Shown here piece by piece: positions 23,447 to 36,075 of a stretch of 64,000 bases of DNA (its first letter is position 1; every line of letters begins with the position of its first letter). Below the pieces are notes generated by a model. It was given only the letters and a program-made list of their open reading frames with translations, was not told the origin of the DNA and did not search any database. The position numbers and the translations under genes were made by a program. Source of the stretch: Trema orientale (taxonomy: Eukaryota; Streptophyta; Magnoliopsida; Rosales; Cannabaceae); contig JXTC01000244.1 in assembly GCA_002914845.1 (NCBI GenBank), forward strand, positions 367,999 to 431,998, in the 5' to 3' direction.

Positions 23447-25018
23447 CACTACAAGAAAAAGGGTCTATAGCGACGATAAAGTCGTCGCTATAGATCAGAT
23501 TGTCGCCGCTATAGACCTATAACGGCGACAAAGTCGCCGTAATTTTTGTCGTCCCTATAGCCTATAGGTCCGTCGGTATAGACCCCCTATACGATATATT
23601 TTGTCGCCACTATAGATGACCTATAGCGACGACAATAGACATATTTTTTTTATAAAAAAAATTAAATTAATACCTATAGTCACGTCAAATATCGTCGCTA
23701 TAGATGTCACAGATTTTAAAAAAAATTATAATTAGTCTAATTAAAATAAATTACTTCTTAAATCATTATTTTTAAAAGAGAAACATTAAAGTTATACATA
23801 CAAGAATTAAAATCAATCCGAAAAAAAAACTACCAAAAAAGTAAATAAATAAACCTCAAAATCAAAGTCAAAAATTAAAACTAATACTCTTAAACAAACA
23901 TATTCTATACTCTAAAATCAAACTATTAATAAATTTTCTAAACCAAAATATATATTTCACAAAAAGTATACTCAACCTCAAATTAATAAATGCTCCATAA
24001 ATTTTTAACAAAAAATTCACATATTCATATAAATATCTAAAACAATAATTCATATATTTAAAAAACCAATTAAACTACATTAGAATTTAAGGAAACTTAC
24101 CTCTTTAATGAAGAAAAAACTTGAAATCCAAAATAGCACAAACCTGAGTAACAATTAATCAAAGAAACAAAAAATTAGTATTTATAACAAAATATTTACA
24201 TAAATACATAAAACAAAAGAAAACTTGATATGCATATATATATAATATATATATATATATTAGTGAGAAATGAGAGGGAGTGAGAGAGAGTGAAAATCAG
24301 AGAGAAAGTATGAGAGGGAGTGGGATTTAGAGAGAGTGAGTGAATGAATGAGAGGATAGAAGAAGAAGAAAAATATTTGAGTTTTTATACACAGCATCTA
24401 TAGCGGCGATATTTGTCGTCGCTACAGATAGTATTGTCGTCGCTATCGCCCAAATGACATCGTTTTATTCAAATTTCGAAATTCAGCGCGGTAAACGTTG
24501 CCGCTCAAAATTTCATTTAAAACCTATAGCGACGACTTTTTATCGTCGCTATAGGTAAAATAAAATAATTTATTAATTGTTTTAAATTTAGAGCGGTAAA
24601 CGTTACTGCTTAAAATTTTATTCAAAACCTATAGCGGTGACAATTGTCGTCGCTATAAGTTAAATATATTAAATTAATTATTATTTTTTATTTTTATGTT
24701 ATTTACATTTTTAAAAAAAATAAAATTTATAGCGATGTCAAATGTCGTCGCTATAAATTAAATATTTTATTTTATTTTAGTTCTTTATTCTTTTTACCCT
24801 TAAAAAATATTAAAATTTATTAATTAAACCCTATAACGACGATATTTGTCGTTGCTATAGAGTGTATAGTATAATTTTTCGCGTGAAATATGGCACTATT
24901 TTTGTCCGCCAAAACTATAACGACGACATTTTTATGTCGTCGCTATAGAGGACCTTATAGCGACGACATCATGTCACCGCTATAGATGTTGTCGCTATAG
25001 GTTTGTTTACTTATAGTG
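23447..25018. mobile_element. Non-autonomous CACTA element with 3-bp target duplication
   Basis: The left end is CACTACAAGAAAAAGGGTC. The right end is TTTACTTATAGTG, the inverse of CACTATAAGTAAA. The flanks are GGA at 23444-23446 and GGA at 25019-25021, an exact 3-bp duplication as expected for CACTA. Both ends have arrays of CTATAGCGACGACA and its inverse, about ten on the right arm. The 1.57-kb interior is AT-rich with no transposase, so it would need one supplied in trans. Confidence 0.85.
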
Positions 25019-25610
25019 GGACCTCTCCTGTACACGGAGGGGATTCTTTGGGGCTCGAGAACTCCATATAACTCATAATATATTATATGTTCTTTTAGTG
25101 GCTCAGTATGTGATTCACGATCTTGTCAGGCAATACAATATATACAGGGATCCATATCATATAATTATCGGTTCTCTGTCAAGTGCACTCTATATCAACA
25201 TATGTTACTTACTGAGTTTCATACTCACCTATATTCTTATATTGCAGAGGGTACTGTTAATATTTGAGATTGGAGGAGGGGCGCCTACTTTCTGACCACA
25301 GCTTGTGTATATGAGCATTTTGACGTTGTGGTTTTCTTGACAGAGGATTTTATATCTATTTTTTTTAGTATGTGTATATTGTATATGTATATTTGTATGA
25401 GAGATCCACTTTGTAAGTGTGTTTATATGTATACATTATACTATGTATAATTATTAGTGGAGTTTTCCTTTTTCTTCTAGAATGTTTAAAAAGTTTTAAA
25501 TTTTTCTTATTTTATCAGTTCTATGTCAAGTAGCATCTCTTGATTTCACTAGACAATACCATAAAATTACTTGTACATACATATTTGGAATCAGGGGTTG
25601 TTACAGTTAC

Positions 25611-26027
25611 GGCTTTATGTATGATACTTGTATTATATATATATATATGTAGGAACGCAAGCTCATATTCTTCTTCTCTTGTCTTTCCGTAAAAACTCTA
25701 ATTAATACTCCCCAAATTAATTTCGTCGATATTTTGTTAAAGTTATATAATCAGATTAACTACTTTTGTAAAATGTACGTAAAAATACTCGCAAATTTCA
25801 ATTCATTGAACACATAAAATACAAAGACAAAATATACTACTAATCAAATGATGACCAATGGGCATTCAATATTCTTATAGGAGGAATTTACAAAATTTCA
25901 ATATTCATACAATAGGAATTGAAAATTTTCAATATTATTATAAGAGGAACTTAGTTTAGGTAGAAATTTCTCTTTTATCTGAATTGTTTATAATGAAGAA
26001 AAACGTTATTTGATGTAGCTGAAGCAT

Positions 26028-26062
<35 letters not shown>

Positions 26063-26538
26063 ATAAAGACACTATATTTACCCTTTTTTTTCCTCATGAA
26101 TATACCAAAATAGCAACAGCGCATTCGAAAATCATAGATTCTTGCAAAAATATTAAAAGTTTGGAACAGGAGAGAGAGAAATTACCATTCATGTCCGTCT
26201 TCCGTAAGGAGAGAACCATGCATATATAATCGGGGAAAAAGATCGATCGAAAAAATATATATATCCAAGGTAAACATGTGAAATAGTTATTAGTTCTAAA
26301 CTAATAATAATGACGAAAAACAGCATATACTGAATACAAATAACAATGAAAATAAAGATAAAGGAGGACATATTCGTTATTATATAGCTTCACTTGTATT
26401 AATTTTTCACTGCCGGCCTCTAGTACTATACTATATATAGGGCCTTGTACAAAGATCAACACTTACATTACACAACCATAAAAAGAACCAAAGCTTCAAC
26501 CTTATTATGTCCTCCATTACAACATATAACACTTCGTA
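25611..26538. other. 3' flank of glucanase gene 2
   Basis: Non-coding. It aligns with the 3' flank of gene 3 (48.55-48.63 kb plus 51.38-52.99 kb), for example at CAATTCATTGAACACATAAA and CATTCATGTCCGTCTTCCGT. It contains a TTA microsatellite at about 26029-26061. It lacks the solo LTR and the MITE found in the gene 3 flank, so it preserves the empty sites for both. Confidence 0.75.
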
Positions 26539-27488
26539 CTAATTATCACTCAAGTCGATTCTGTATTTGGGTCGTTTGTCTGGGAAGAAAAGCCCCCAGT
26601 GCTTCTCATAGTCAGGGCTCTTCTGATTCTCATTAAACATGGCGAACACATACGTCTCAATAGGGTTATCTGGCCTCTTCGGAGTACCTCCCTTCACATG
26701 CTGAATCAAGTTTCGATTATAAGTCCCCGCGTTACCAAACGACGTCCCGGTCCCCCCAGCCGACGGCCAACCGGACTCCGAAACCACGACTTCCAACGAC
26801 TCTCCCCCGGCCTTCTCGAGAGCCGAATAAACGGCATCCAAAATGGCGTCAAAAAGATTTTGGTACCCAAGATCGCCATCTCTTACCACAACCGATTTGG
26901 ATCTAAACAGAGCATAGTCAAGAGAAATATATTTCAAGTTCCCAATGTATGCAAAATAAGGGTGCAAGTTGACTAGTAATGGAGATTCGTTTTCCACTAA
27001 GAACCCTATTAGAGGCTTGATGATTGCCTCATATGCCGAACTGAATGACCCCGTAGAAGGCGGATAGGACTGTCCGAGGACTCCGGTGGAGACAGCGGTC
27101 GAGACTTTGATTTGATCTCCGAGGTCGGCCTCGCCGATTGCCTCCTGAATTTTTTCCATGGCGGGGACAAGGAACTGAGCGGTATGGTCGGAGGGACTGA
27201 TTTCGTTTCCCGCGACGATGTATTTGAAGTTTACGTCGTTGTAGTTTACGACGTTGTTTTCTACCCACGTGTCGGCCTCGGATTGGCTGGAGGCGAGTCG
27301 TTCGAGGTCTTCGTTGGGAACGCCAAGCATGAGCTCGATGTCGGTTCCTCCGAGGGCTTGCAAAATGGCGTCGTTTGGACCGTAGAGTCGCATTCTCTGG
27401 ATGTTGTTTTTCTCGTAGAGATCTATGACTTCTTGTGGGGGTGGCAAGTTGTCCCCCAATAATCCGTAGCAAACCCCAATTTCGGCAG
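26539..27488 (-). CDS. Glucan endo-1,3-beta-glucosidase (GH17), gene 2, exon 2
   Basis: Main coding exon, from acceptor ATTATGCAG|CT to TAG at 26539. Joined to exon 1 at 41215-41311 it gives about 348 residues. It starts [17 protein letters not shown]. The catalytic acid is present in AGNE (about residue 128, codon GAA) and the nucleophile in VVSESGWP (about residue 270). The mature body ends KYRIDLSDN without a C-terminal extension, so a secreted enzyme is likely. There are no stops or frameshifts. Phase 1 at the acceptor matches the phase of the exon at 41.2 kb. Gene 3 is its closest relative, differing by scattered substitutions and one extra residue (VVLGES against VLGQS). The predicted intron is very long, so expression needs evidence. 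Confidence 0.9.
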
Positions 27489-27702
27489 CTGCATAATCCG
27501 TTTGATTTGATTAAATATTTGAATAGGAAGAGTTAGTTACAGGGGTTGATTTTTTGAAGAACAAAATTAGTAGTTGGGTGGCGAGCTATCGGGTTTTCGA
27601 CCAAGTTATAAAATTACGATTAGGTTGTATTGAGCGACAATTCTCGACCAAAACCAGATTAAATGTTGCATTAGAGATAATTTTACTGCTTTAACAATAA
27701 AA

Positions 27703-29511
27703 TGTTGGGATATTTGCCCTAAAATGTAGATTTCCAATTTTAGCTTTTTAATGTAAACAACTTTCTCTTAAATGGAATTATGATATTTGCTAGATTAAAC
27801 TGTCTTTGTTGAATAGTTCTTTTATCTGAAAAAGATTTCATGACTTTACTTGTGTATAAAGAAACAAACATGATTAAGTATTAATTATGGGCAGACTTGT
27901 TTCTTTATCTAAGTCTAAATAAATTAGTTCACAATCTGTAAATAAAGACGGAATACTTTATCTACTAAAGATTATAGTATTTGTCTATCTCAACGGGAAT
28001 GATGTGTCTTAAATAATTGATGTACCTGACTTCTGATAGAAACACTAGTATAACATAAATAAGTTATGTGTATTGAACAAGACCAGGTAATATAAAGAAT
28101 TGGAGTGCCGTAACTCAATTCTTATATTACCACAAACTAACTCTTAGCATGTAGATCTTAATCCTTGATATTTAATTGGACTTGCTTTCATGAGTTGTAG
28201 CCTTTTGATTTGTTAAAAGACTAACCTCAGTGAAATTAGAGGCGAACTCCATATTGGAGGTTATGGCTTATGAATTGATAGGAACACTAAATAGTTTAAG
28301 GACACTATACATTAATGCCACTTTAGGTTCTTTCAAGATTCATGGAATAATTAAATCTAAGATCTTAGTATTCACTTTGTGAATTGGTTGATAATTTTGT
28401 CTAAATGGCCATTGAGAACAAAATTATCGACAATATTATTCCTTGATAGAAAGATGGTAACTTAAAGGTAAATATATGTTGGAGGGGTATTATGGTAATT
28501 TCACCTATCCAACTACGGCATTGTATATGGATTCTATATGTAGTATAGAATATGCTAGATGGATCGGTTAATCAAGGTAGTTGATTAAATCTCTATAAAA
28601 GGCATGACATTTAATCTAAGAGTGCAGTATTAGGCCTTTAGTGGAATGTCCCCTTTACTAACAGTATTTATATAAATACCATAATAAGAGTTATTATATA
28701 TTTATTATACTATTGGAGCTTAGATTATTTGGATCCATTAGGTCCCTTGTCTAACTCAATAAAGCTCATTAATTGGTTGATGGTATTTGTGAAATTAGTT
28801 TCATGAAATTGTGTAAAATAATGATTCTACACATAAGTTGGTATTTTTATAAATAAGTTTTATGAGTTTGACATATTTATAAAAATACACCTAAAGCCCA
28901 AATTGGAGAACAAGCTCAATCCTAGTTGGACTAGGATTAGCAATTTTTGGCCCCATATATATAAGATATATAAGAGAAAAAACTGTACAGTAATTTTAGT
29001 GTACTACATGTAAAACATAGAGGAAGAGAGAGAGAGAATTCGGCCAAGGCTGAGAGAGGGAGAGAGAGAGAGAGAAAAAGTTTCCTGCAATCTCAAAGTC
29101 TCATCTCACATCCCGGTGTTCCAAAAGATTAAGAAGGTGTTCTTGATTGTTCTCCAATGAAGGATTCAACTTGGTACCCACTCACCTCATCAAGCAAGAG
29201 CAAGAGTAAAGGCAAGAAGATCTAGAGTTAGAGATTTGATCACCATCAACAAGATGATCAAGGAGGAGTACACTACAAAAAGGTAAACCCTAATCTCATC
29301 TATAGGGTTTATGTATCTAGTTTTATTTTATGTTATACATGATCCTGTATATGATATATGCATGTTACATGGTTATGAAAACTATTTTTATGTAAAAATT
29401 TTAAAACCTAAATCCGCTAATTTTTCCGCTACGTTCATGATGTGATCATGTGTTTTCCACAGTTTGTATGCATGTATATTTTTCCCTAAGTGTTAGGTCA
29501 ATTATCCTACA
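27703..29511 (+). mobile_element. Copia-like solo LTR C with perfect target duplication
   Basis: Begins TGTTGGGATATTTGCCC and ends GGTCAATTATCCTACA, giving imperfect terminal inverts (TGTTGGGATA and TGTAGGATAA). The flanks are TAAAA at 27698-27702 and TAAAA at 29512-29516. The 1809-bp length has no internal coding region, so it is a solo LTR left by recombination. The family also occurs at 15939 and 16801. Confidence 0.88.
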
Positions 29512-29516
29512 TAAAA

Positions 29517-30139
29517 CCAATTCAAAGGCAAAACATAAAGAAAGTAATTGTTACTAATTTGGCATCCCGTGGTATTCCTAAATTGACCCCAACTATATGC
29601 ATTATAGTCAACTTGGCACCTTCTAATGCCTAAGTTGAGCCTAGTAAGCAAATTAATAAGGGATAATTAAGCTATTACCGATAAAAACATAAAAAAATTA
29701 CAAATATACGGTGAAAAGAAATATCAAGTATCTTATTGCATGTATTTGATATATTCGAGAAGTTAAGTCAAAAAGTATGGTGGCAAACTTGTAATTAAAA
29801 GATTCTTTTATAATTGACTTATATTTTGTACAAAGTTTGATATTGAACTTAGAAGTTAGTTGTCTAATGGCTTCTATGTTTTATTCTCTATTTCATTTTA
29901 TGGTTCGAATCTCACCAGCCTTTTTCTATTTTTTTCTCTACTTTAATTTTCTTTTTACTTTCTTTTTCTTTTATATCTTTTTTTTTTCCTCTATTCAGGA
30001 TAATTAGCTACAATTTTTTTTCCTTTATTTTTTTTCTTTTCAATTTTTTATTTATTATTTTTCCGCTTTTTTTTTCTCTCTTTCATTTTTTTTTCTTTTA
30101 AAAATATTTTTCTTTTTTACTTTATTTTTTTTACATATT
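29517..30139. other. T-rich spacer
   Basis: No coding region. Long T and TC tracts run from about 29920 to 30130. Confidence 0.5.
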
Positions 30140-31290
30140 TACTAGTAATACTAATTTGAAGGACTAGTTACTAGTTTTTATTTTCCAAATTATTGACTAG
30201 TTACTAATAACCAATAACTAATCTTGTAATTGGTAACACATAATTATTCTTGCAATTGGTAACTCGTAATCAAATTGGTAATTTATAATCAGTAACTAAA
30301 TTAGATGATGGTAAATTAGAAACTATTAACTATAATGAATCAGTAATAAAAAAAAAATGTCAATACCTAGAGAATAGTTACTATTAACCATTAAAAATTA
30401 TGGTTACTAGTTACTTGGAAACTGTTTATAGGTTACTTAGTTACTGCTTACTAGTTACCAACAACCAATTTGGTAACTAGTAACTAATTTAATTTCTAGT
30501 TATTGATTATAAAAATAATTATTGTTTACCAATTATAAAATTAGTTATTTGTTACTAGTTAGTGTTACTAATTACCAGTCTTGTAACTAGCAATCAATTT
30601 GGAAACCAATAACCAAATTTGTCACTAGTACTAGTCTTGTAATTGGAAACAGTCACTAGTTTAGAAGCTAGTAACCAAACTGGTTACTAATAATATAGGT
30701 AACTGGTAACAAAACTAATAACCGATAACTAGAGAAACGAGTAAGTGTAATCAGATTGGTTATTAATTACTAATTTAGAATCGAGTAATAACCAGATTGG
30801 TTATCAGTGACCAAATTGGATATTAATAACCACTTACTAGAAAGTATATTGGTAAATAGTAGCTAGATTGGTTACTAGTGACCAGTAACTACATCAATAA
30901 CTGGTAAACACTACTTATCAATCCTGTAACAAGTACCGATTTGATAATTAGTAACTAATAACTAATCTTATAATTAGTAACTAACCACTAGTTTGGAACT
31001 AGAAACCAAATTGATTACTAACCAGGTCGGTAACTAGTAACCAGTAACTATTTTGTTAGTGGTAACAAGAGTTATTACCAATAAACGAAGAAACTTGTAA
31101 CTAGTTACTAATAATTCTATAACCAATAAACAAAGAAACTAGTAACTAGTTACGAGTGACAAATTGGTAATTAGTAACTAGAGTAACTAATAACTAAATT
31201 GGTTTTGTATAAAACCAGTCTTATTATCAATCTTGGAAATCAATAACTTGTACTAGCCACTAGTAACATAAGTAGTTACGGTAATTTACA
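30140..31290. repeat. Degenerate self-complementary repeat built on (GG)TAACTAGTAACCAA
   Basis: For about 1.15 kb nearly every 10-20 bases carry TAACTAGT, GTTACTAGTAAC, GGTAACTAGTAACTAA or TTGGTTACTAGT variants, in direct and inverted order with no fixed period. ACTAGT is itself a palindrome, so the tract is strongly self-complementary. It lies just left of the gypsy element at 31318. No coding capacity and no family recognised. Confidence 0.8.
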
Positions 31291-31317
31291 AAATACTTAT
31301 TATATGCTGAGATGGTT

Positions 31318-32310
31318 TGTAAAATCTGGTAACTTTAAGGGCCAAAAGAGACTTTTTAAGCTCAATGGCAAACTTGTAAATAACTATTTTTGGAATATAA
31401 TAATCAAAATATCTAGAATTTAAAAATAGGGTGCTATAATAATCCAAAATTGTTTAAAAGGGCCTCAGATTTCATTTCTTCTTCAAACTTGGTCCTTGAG
31501 AGTACAAAAATGGTAGTTTCTGCTGAGCTCCGCTGCTGCCGCACGCCGCCTCCGACTAGCCGATGCGCTGGCTCGCCATGACCATCTCTTTCTGATGAAT
31601 CCATGCCACCAGGCCCCGCCAGATTTCGTCGTCGGAAAATGGAGATCGGCCACCTTGAAGTTTACGGCCACCGCGAGGTTTTTTGGGCACCGGAGCTCCG
31701 TCGGATCTCTGTTTGACTCACCTCTGGTACTTTTGGATTCGTTTCGTCGTCGCCAACCTCTTCCAAGTGATTGTGTGTCCAAGTTCATCTCCTAGTAAAA
31801 TTTTCACCACTTTTACCGTTTTTACTAACTTTGTAAAAAGTCATATTTACGTAGTTATTTTAGTTAAGTAATTTATTTACCCGAGATAAATATATGAGGT
31901 GAAAGAGGGTTAAAAATAATAAATAATTACATTTAGTAGAATTAAAATGATATCCGGAAGTATGTTAATTTTTGAATTGAAAAGTATGGTATTTTTCTAA
32001 TTTCGAACGAAAAGTGATATTCCTGCAAAACTGAATAGTATTGGACTGGAGTCTGTTACTATTCAGATTTGGGCCTTAGGCTGAGATTAAAAAACTGTTA
32101 CTTTCCGAATTATTATTGCAAAAATAGCATTTTTTATAAATAATTAGTAAATTTGACACTTTTTCAAATATTTTCGAAAGTGATATTTTCCTAAATAATT
32201 TTGTGATAATAATAATTTTTGAAATATTTCAAAAAAGGGATATTTTTGCAAATAATCAGCAAAAATGATATTTTTCTAAATACTTTAGAAAAAGTGGACA
32301 TTTTTCACGA
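31318..32310 (+). repeat. Partial 5' LTR
   Basis: Corresponds to about the first 985 bp of the LTR at 36076, up to GTGGACATTTT, then joins the inverted copy. The frame at 31483-31788 is LTR sequence, not a gene. Confidence 0.75.
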
Positions 32311-34857
32311 TCATTAAAACACTTGTTAGTTTTAATTACTTAAGAAAAATACCCATCAAAGTTTAAGAAAATTTCTAGCTATCTCATTTGGAAACTTGTT
32401 GAGAAATCATAAACTTTGGTAAATTGAGTTCAACTGAAACCTTTAGTTCAATGTCCAAAATAGGTTACATAAAATCATTTGCAATTTCAAGTTCTCAAAT
32501 TATCAACAAAATTATCCTCATACATCCACTTACTAACCTTGGCTAAATAATTGAATAAAGAAAGAAAGTCAACAGAGTATGAACATCCATTAGGGATTTA
32601 GAGTAGAATTGCAAGTACAAGCTACGCAGCTTATCTGACCACCAGAATTACTACCTCAGTTAGACAAACACCTGAAAGTGGGAGAAGTAGAAGGTGAGCA
32701 TTCACATGCTCAATAGAAATTCAATTACCTTTTTGAATGGATGTAATTTTACCAAACCTGGATGGTTAATACTTTTTCCAAAATCCATTTATAAACCAAG
32801 TTTATAAAATAATTGGTAATCCAAAATAATCACATATTGAAAACCAAAACCAAATCCACATAATTATATATATCATAAATCGTCCCATCCCATGAGCTCA
32901 CATCCTCTCATCATGAACTAGAGTAACTCGTACTATGTATATTAAGTACTCTCTGCCTGATACCAATCCCATAAAACCGGAGGGACACCCATGTGTCTAA
33001 GTCTATCGAACCGGAGGGGCAACTGAATGCCTACACCTACCGAATGGGAATAATTAGAAAACCCCGCGTGGGTTTACGGGCTCTCACCGAGGGCAAGGAT
33101 ACTGGCTGCCCACTAAACACGGCGATGTCTAAGATGTATCTGATGTGCGATCCCATGGTATGTACAACATAAAAAAGTACACAATAACCATGCACAAGGA
33201 ATAATCAAATCATGCTTTAAATTCCCCCTCGGCATTATTTTGGGATTTACTGTAACATGGGCAGCATACCACTGTATTACTCCATAATTATAATTTAAAA
33301 ATACGTATAAAATTTTACATAGTCCAATCCTAGTATAATCCAATGTGTCTCAATAATTTACCAATTATCATAAAATTCACGGTTTTTCACAAATCAACTA
33401 TAATGCAATCAAATCAAGTATAAAACTAGGTAATTGAACCTCTACCTCAATATCGTAGCTATACCAAGCTAAAGACGTTTGAAGAAACTCTTGTTGGTCA
33501 TTTGGGTGTTCAAACAGCTTTTTGGGGTTCTTATTAACCCCCTTTGGGAAGTTGGTTTTTCCCCGGGGGTCCAAATTGGGGATTCGGGGTTGGCCCTTGA
33601 TTTCGGGGCCCCAAGGATTGTTGATTTGGCTTTTTCTTTTTTCAAAGTTGGTTTTCATTGCGGGCCCGGCCTTTTGGCCGGGCAACGGTTCTTTTTCCGG
33701 GTTTTGGGATTTTTTCCCTTTTTGAACCTTGGGGTTTTTTTTTTTCAAATTTGTTTTTTCACCTTCATTAATTCCAATTTTGATTTCGGATTTCATTTTC
33801 GGGTTCCGGGGCTTTGCTTGGGTTTCAATTTTGGGATTACCAAAATTTTTTTTTTTTGGATTTATTTTGAAAATTTTAATTTTTTTCCAAGTTTTTTGGA
33901 AGGTTTTCTTTTTTGCAGTTTTTTTGCAAAATTTTCCTTTTTTTGAATTTTTTCAAAATTTTTTTTTTTCCCAAATTTTTTTGGGAAATTTTCCTTTTTG
34001 AAATTTTTTGAAAAGTTTTCAATTTCCTTATTTTTTTTTAAAAAATGTCATTTTTGCAATAATAATTCAGAAAGTAACAGTTTTCTAATCTCAGCCCAAG
34101 GCCCAAATCTGAATAGCAACAGGCTCCAGTCTAATACTATTCAGTTTTGTAGAAATATCACTTTTCGTTCTCAATTAGAAAAGTACCACATTTTTCAATT
34201 TAAAAATTAACATACTTTCGGATATCATTTTAACTTTTACAAACCGTAATTATTTATGATTTTTAACCCTCTTTCACCTCATATATTTATCTCGGGTAAA
34301 TAAATTACTTAACCAAAATAACTACGTAAATATCACTTTTTACAAATTTGGTAAAAATGTTAAAAGTGGTGAAAATTTTTTTGGAGATGAATTTGGATGT
34401 ACAACCACTTGGAGGAGGTTGGTGATAACGAGACGAATCCAACGGTACTGGAGGTGAGTCAAACGGAGGTCCGACGGAGCTCCGGTGCCCAAAAAACCTC
34501 TCAGTGGCTGGTAACTTCAAGGTGGCCAATCTCCATTTTCTGGTGATGAAATCTGGCGGGGCCTGGTGGCGTGGCTTCATCGGAAGGAGGTGTTCATGGT
34601 GGGCTGGCTCATCGGCTAGTCGGAGGCAGCATGTGGCGTCGGCGGAGCTCAGCATAAACTGGCGTTTCTGTGCTCTCAAGGACCAAGTTTGAAGAAGAAA
34701 TGAAATTTGAGGCCCTTTTAAGCAATTTTGAGTTACTGTAGCACCCTATTTTTAAATTCCAAATATTTTGATTATTATATTCCGAAAATGGTTATTTACA
34801 AGTTTGCCATTGAGCTTAAAAAGTCTCTTTTGCCCCTTAATGTTACCAGATTTTACA
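32311..34857 (-). repeat. Inverted LTR copy
   Basis: Reverse complement of about 36076-38590. The match is visible at GGTAGTAATTCTGG near 32645 (inverted) and at the terminal TTTTACA at 34857. It is followed outward by a polypurine tract in minus orientation (34858-34874), so it is a 3' LTR facing the other one. Part of it (33490-34030) is corrupted sequence. Confidence 0.7.
33490..34030. other. Low-quality stretch with smeared homopolymers
   Basis: Aligned with the inverted LTR relative, the text keeps its outline but bases are doubled or replaced by their neighbours. CACCGGAGCCTCAAATGGAG, for example, becomes CCCCGGGGGTCCAAATTGGG. Runs of T, G and C are abnormally frequent. Open frames here (for example 33398-33796 and 33479-33946) are artefacts. 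Confidence 0.8.
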
Positions 34858-36075
34858 TCCTCCCCTCCTTAAAAGAATTTCGTCCCGAAATTCGAATACA
34901 ATACAAGGAGTACGAGAATATCTTCAAACCTCTTTTTTTTTTTATGTTGCATGTTTTCGAAAATATCTTCAAACTATTTTCAACTTAAAAATTAAATGAT
35001 GTTTGATGGGAGATAGGCGTTGCTACGGAGACGACCTATTCTGTTGAAACCTTATTCTGGGGCATTATAGTATTGTTACTAGTTTTACTTACAATTTGGA
35101 TATCGAGTCTTTTTTATATGACTTCTCCTTATACCAAAGACTTAGAAAGATTTTGGAGGTGATTAATGATTTGGGATTATTATTATAATCCTACGTTAGA
35201 TAAAGAAACTCATAAAGTCTCTGGATATAAATATGGTATGAATAATTACCATATGGTATTACCTTAGATAAAAGACTTGGAAAGCCTTTGGGCTATACTT
35301 GTTATGTGAAGACTTATATTTTATATGACAGGACTACAGTGTGCTATGTACTCCTCTGTTGGAGATTTCCTTTCTGACGTGATTCTACTCTTGTCCTTGA
35401 CTAGAGATGTTAGGGGATACTCGGTTGTTTCTCACCTGTTATGAAGAACTGTGAATGACTTATTTCATTATATTTTTATTGTGGTATCCAACCTTTGAAC
35501 TTGTCTATCTTGTGTGGCATAACACAAGGGTATTGATTTCTATTAGAGAATCTTTTAGTATTTTTGAACTCAGTGATTGTTTAGGACTGGGTTCTAGAGA
35601 CAGACAAATGGGATTGTCCCGGTTTGGTATTGATCTGGTATGATCGGAGGGACTGTATCGCATGTATTCGACATTTGGTCTGTTACTCTAGTTTGGTGCC
35701 TAGCAATCAGTACTCAGGTTATAAGAGTCTTGTATTATTGACTCTTGATTATCGTTACCACTCTTATTTTGTGTATTGACTTAAATCTCATTTCCTTGTG
35801 TCGATATCATTGTATCTAATAATGAGTCACCTTATGATTCCATATAACTTTGTATACCTCATGCGTTGTGTGGCGTCGAGTTTGTTGTCGGGATTTTAAC
35901 ACCCAGTGAAGGGCGTAGGTTTCGTGCTCTTTGTATAACTAGTGTTTGATTCGATCCTTCTACACCCTATCTTTGATAGTTCACTATCCTCATGATCGTT
36001 ATTCCTTATTATCTCTCTCGTACTCATTGTATTATATTCGAATTTCAGGATGAAATTCCTTTAAGGAGGGGACGA
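34858..36075 (+). other. Middle part between converging LTRs, polypurine tracts at both ends
   Basis: At the right edge TTTAAGGAGGGGACGA precedes TGTAAAATC, a polypurine tract. At the left edge the inverse TCCTCCCCTCCTTAAAAG follows the inverted LTR. The first 70 bp or so and last 70 bp are inverse copies of each other. The centre is non-coding and unrecognised. Confidence 0.65.

Larger units (their letters stand above)
21709..25605 (+). mobile_element. Probable solo LTR interrupted by a CACTA element
   Basis: Begins TGTGATATCTCGAATTTTC at 21709 and ends GGGGTTGTTACA at 25605. Flanks GTTAT (21704-21708) and GTTAC (25606-25610) fit a 5-bp target duplication with one change. Near 25205 it reads TTACTTACTGAGTTTCATAC, a stretch common in plant gypsy LTRs. 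A 20-bp repeat (four units, 23349-23428, each with inverted TTCC/GGGAA) sits just left of the CACTA insertion. Subtracting the 1572-bp CACTA leaves about 2.3 kb. No coding interior is seen. The left end is less certain than the right. Confidence 0.55.

Noticed and set aside
23447..25018. Regular GCGACGACA arrays considered as CRISPR-like
   Set aside because: Repeats are in both orientations, unevenly spaced, with no unique spacers, and are bounded by CACTA ends in a plant genome.
31483..31788. 101-codon minus-strand frame, with similar frames at 34305-34679 and 36241-36536
   Set aside because: All are equivalent positions of the same LTR family, so shared repeat sequence rather than a protein family.
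33398..34001. Several overlapping frames of 67-155 codons
   Set aside because: They lie in the smeared low-quality stretch of an LTR copy.
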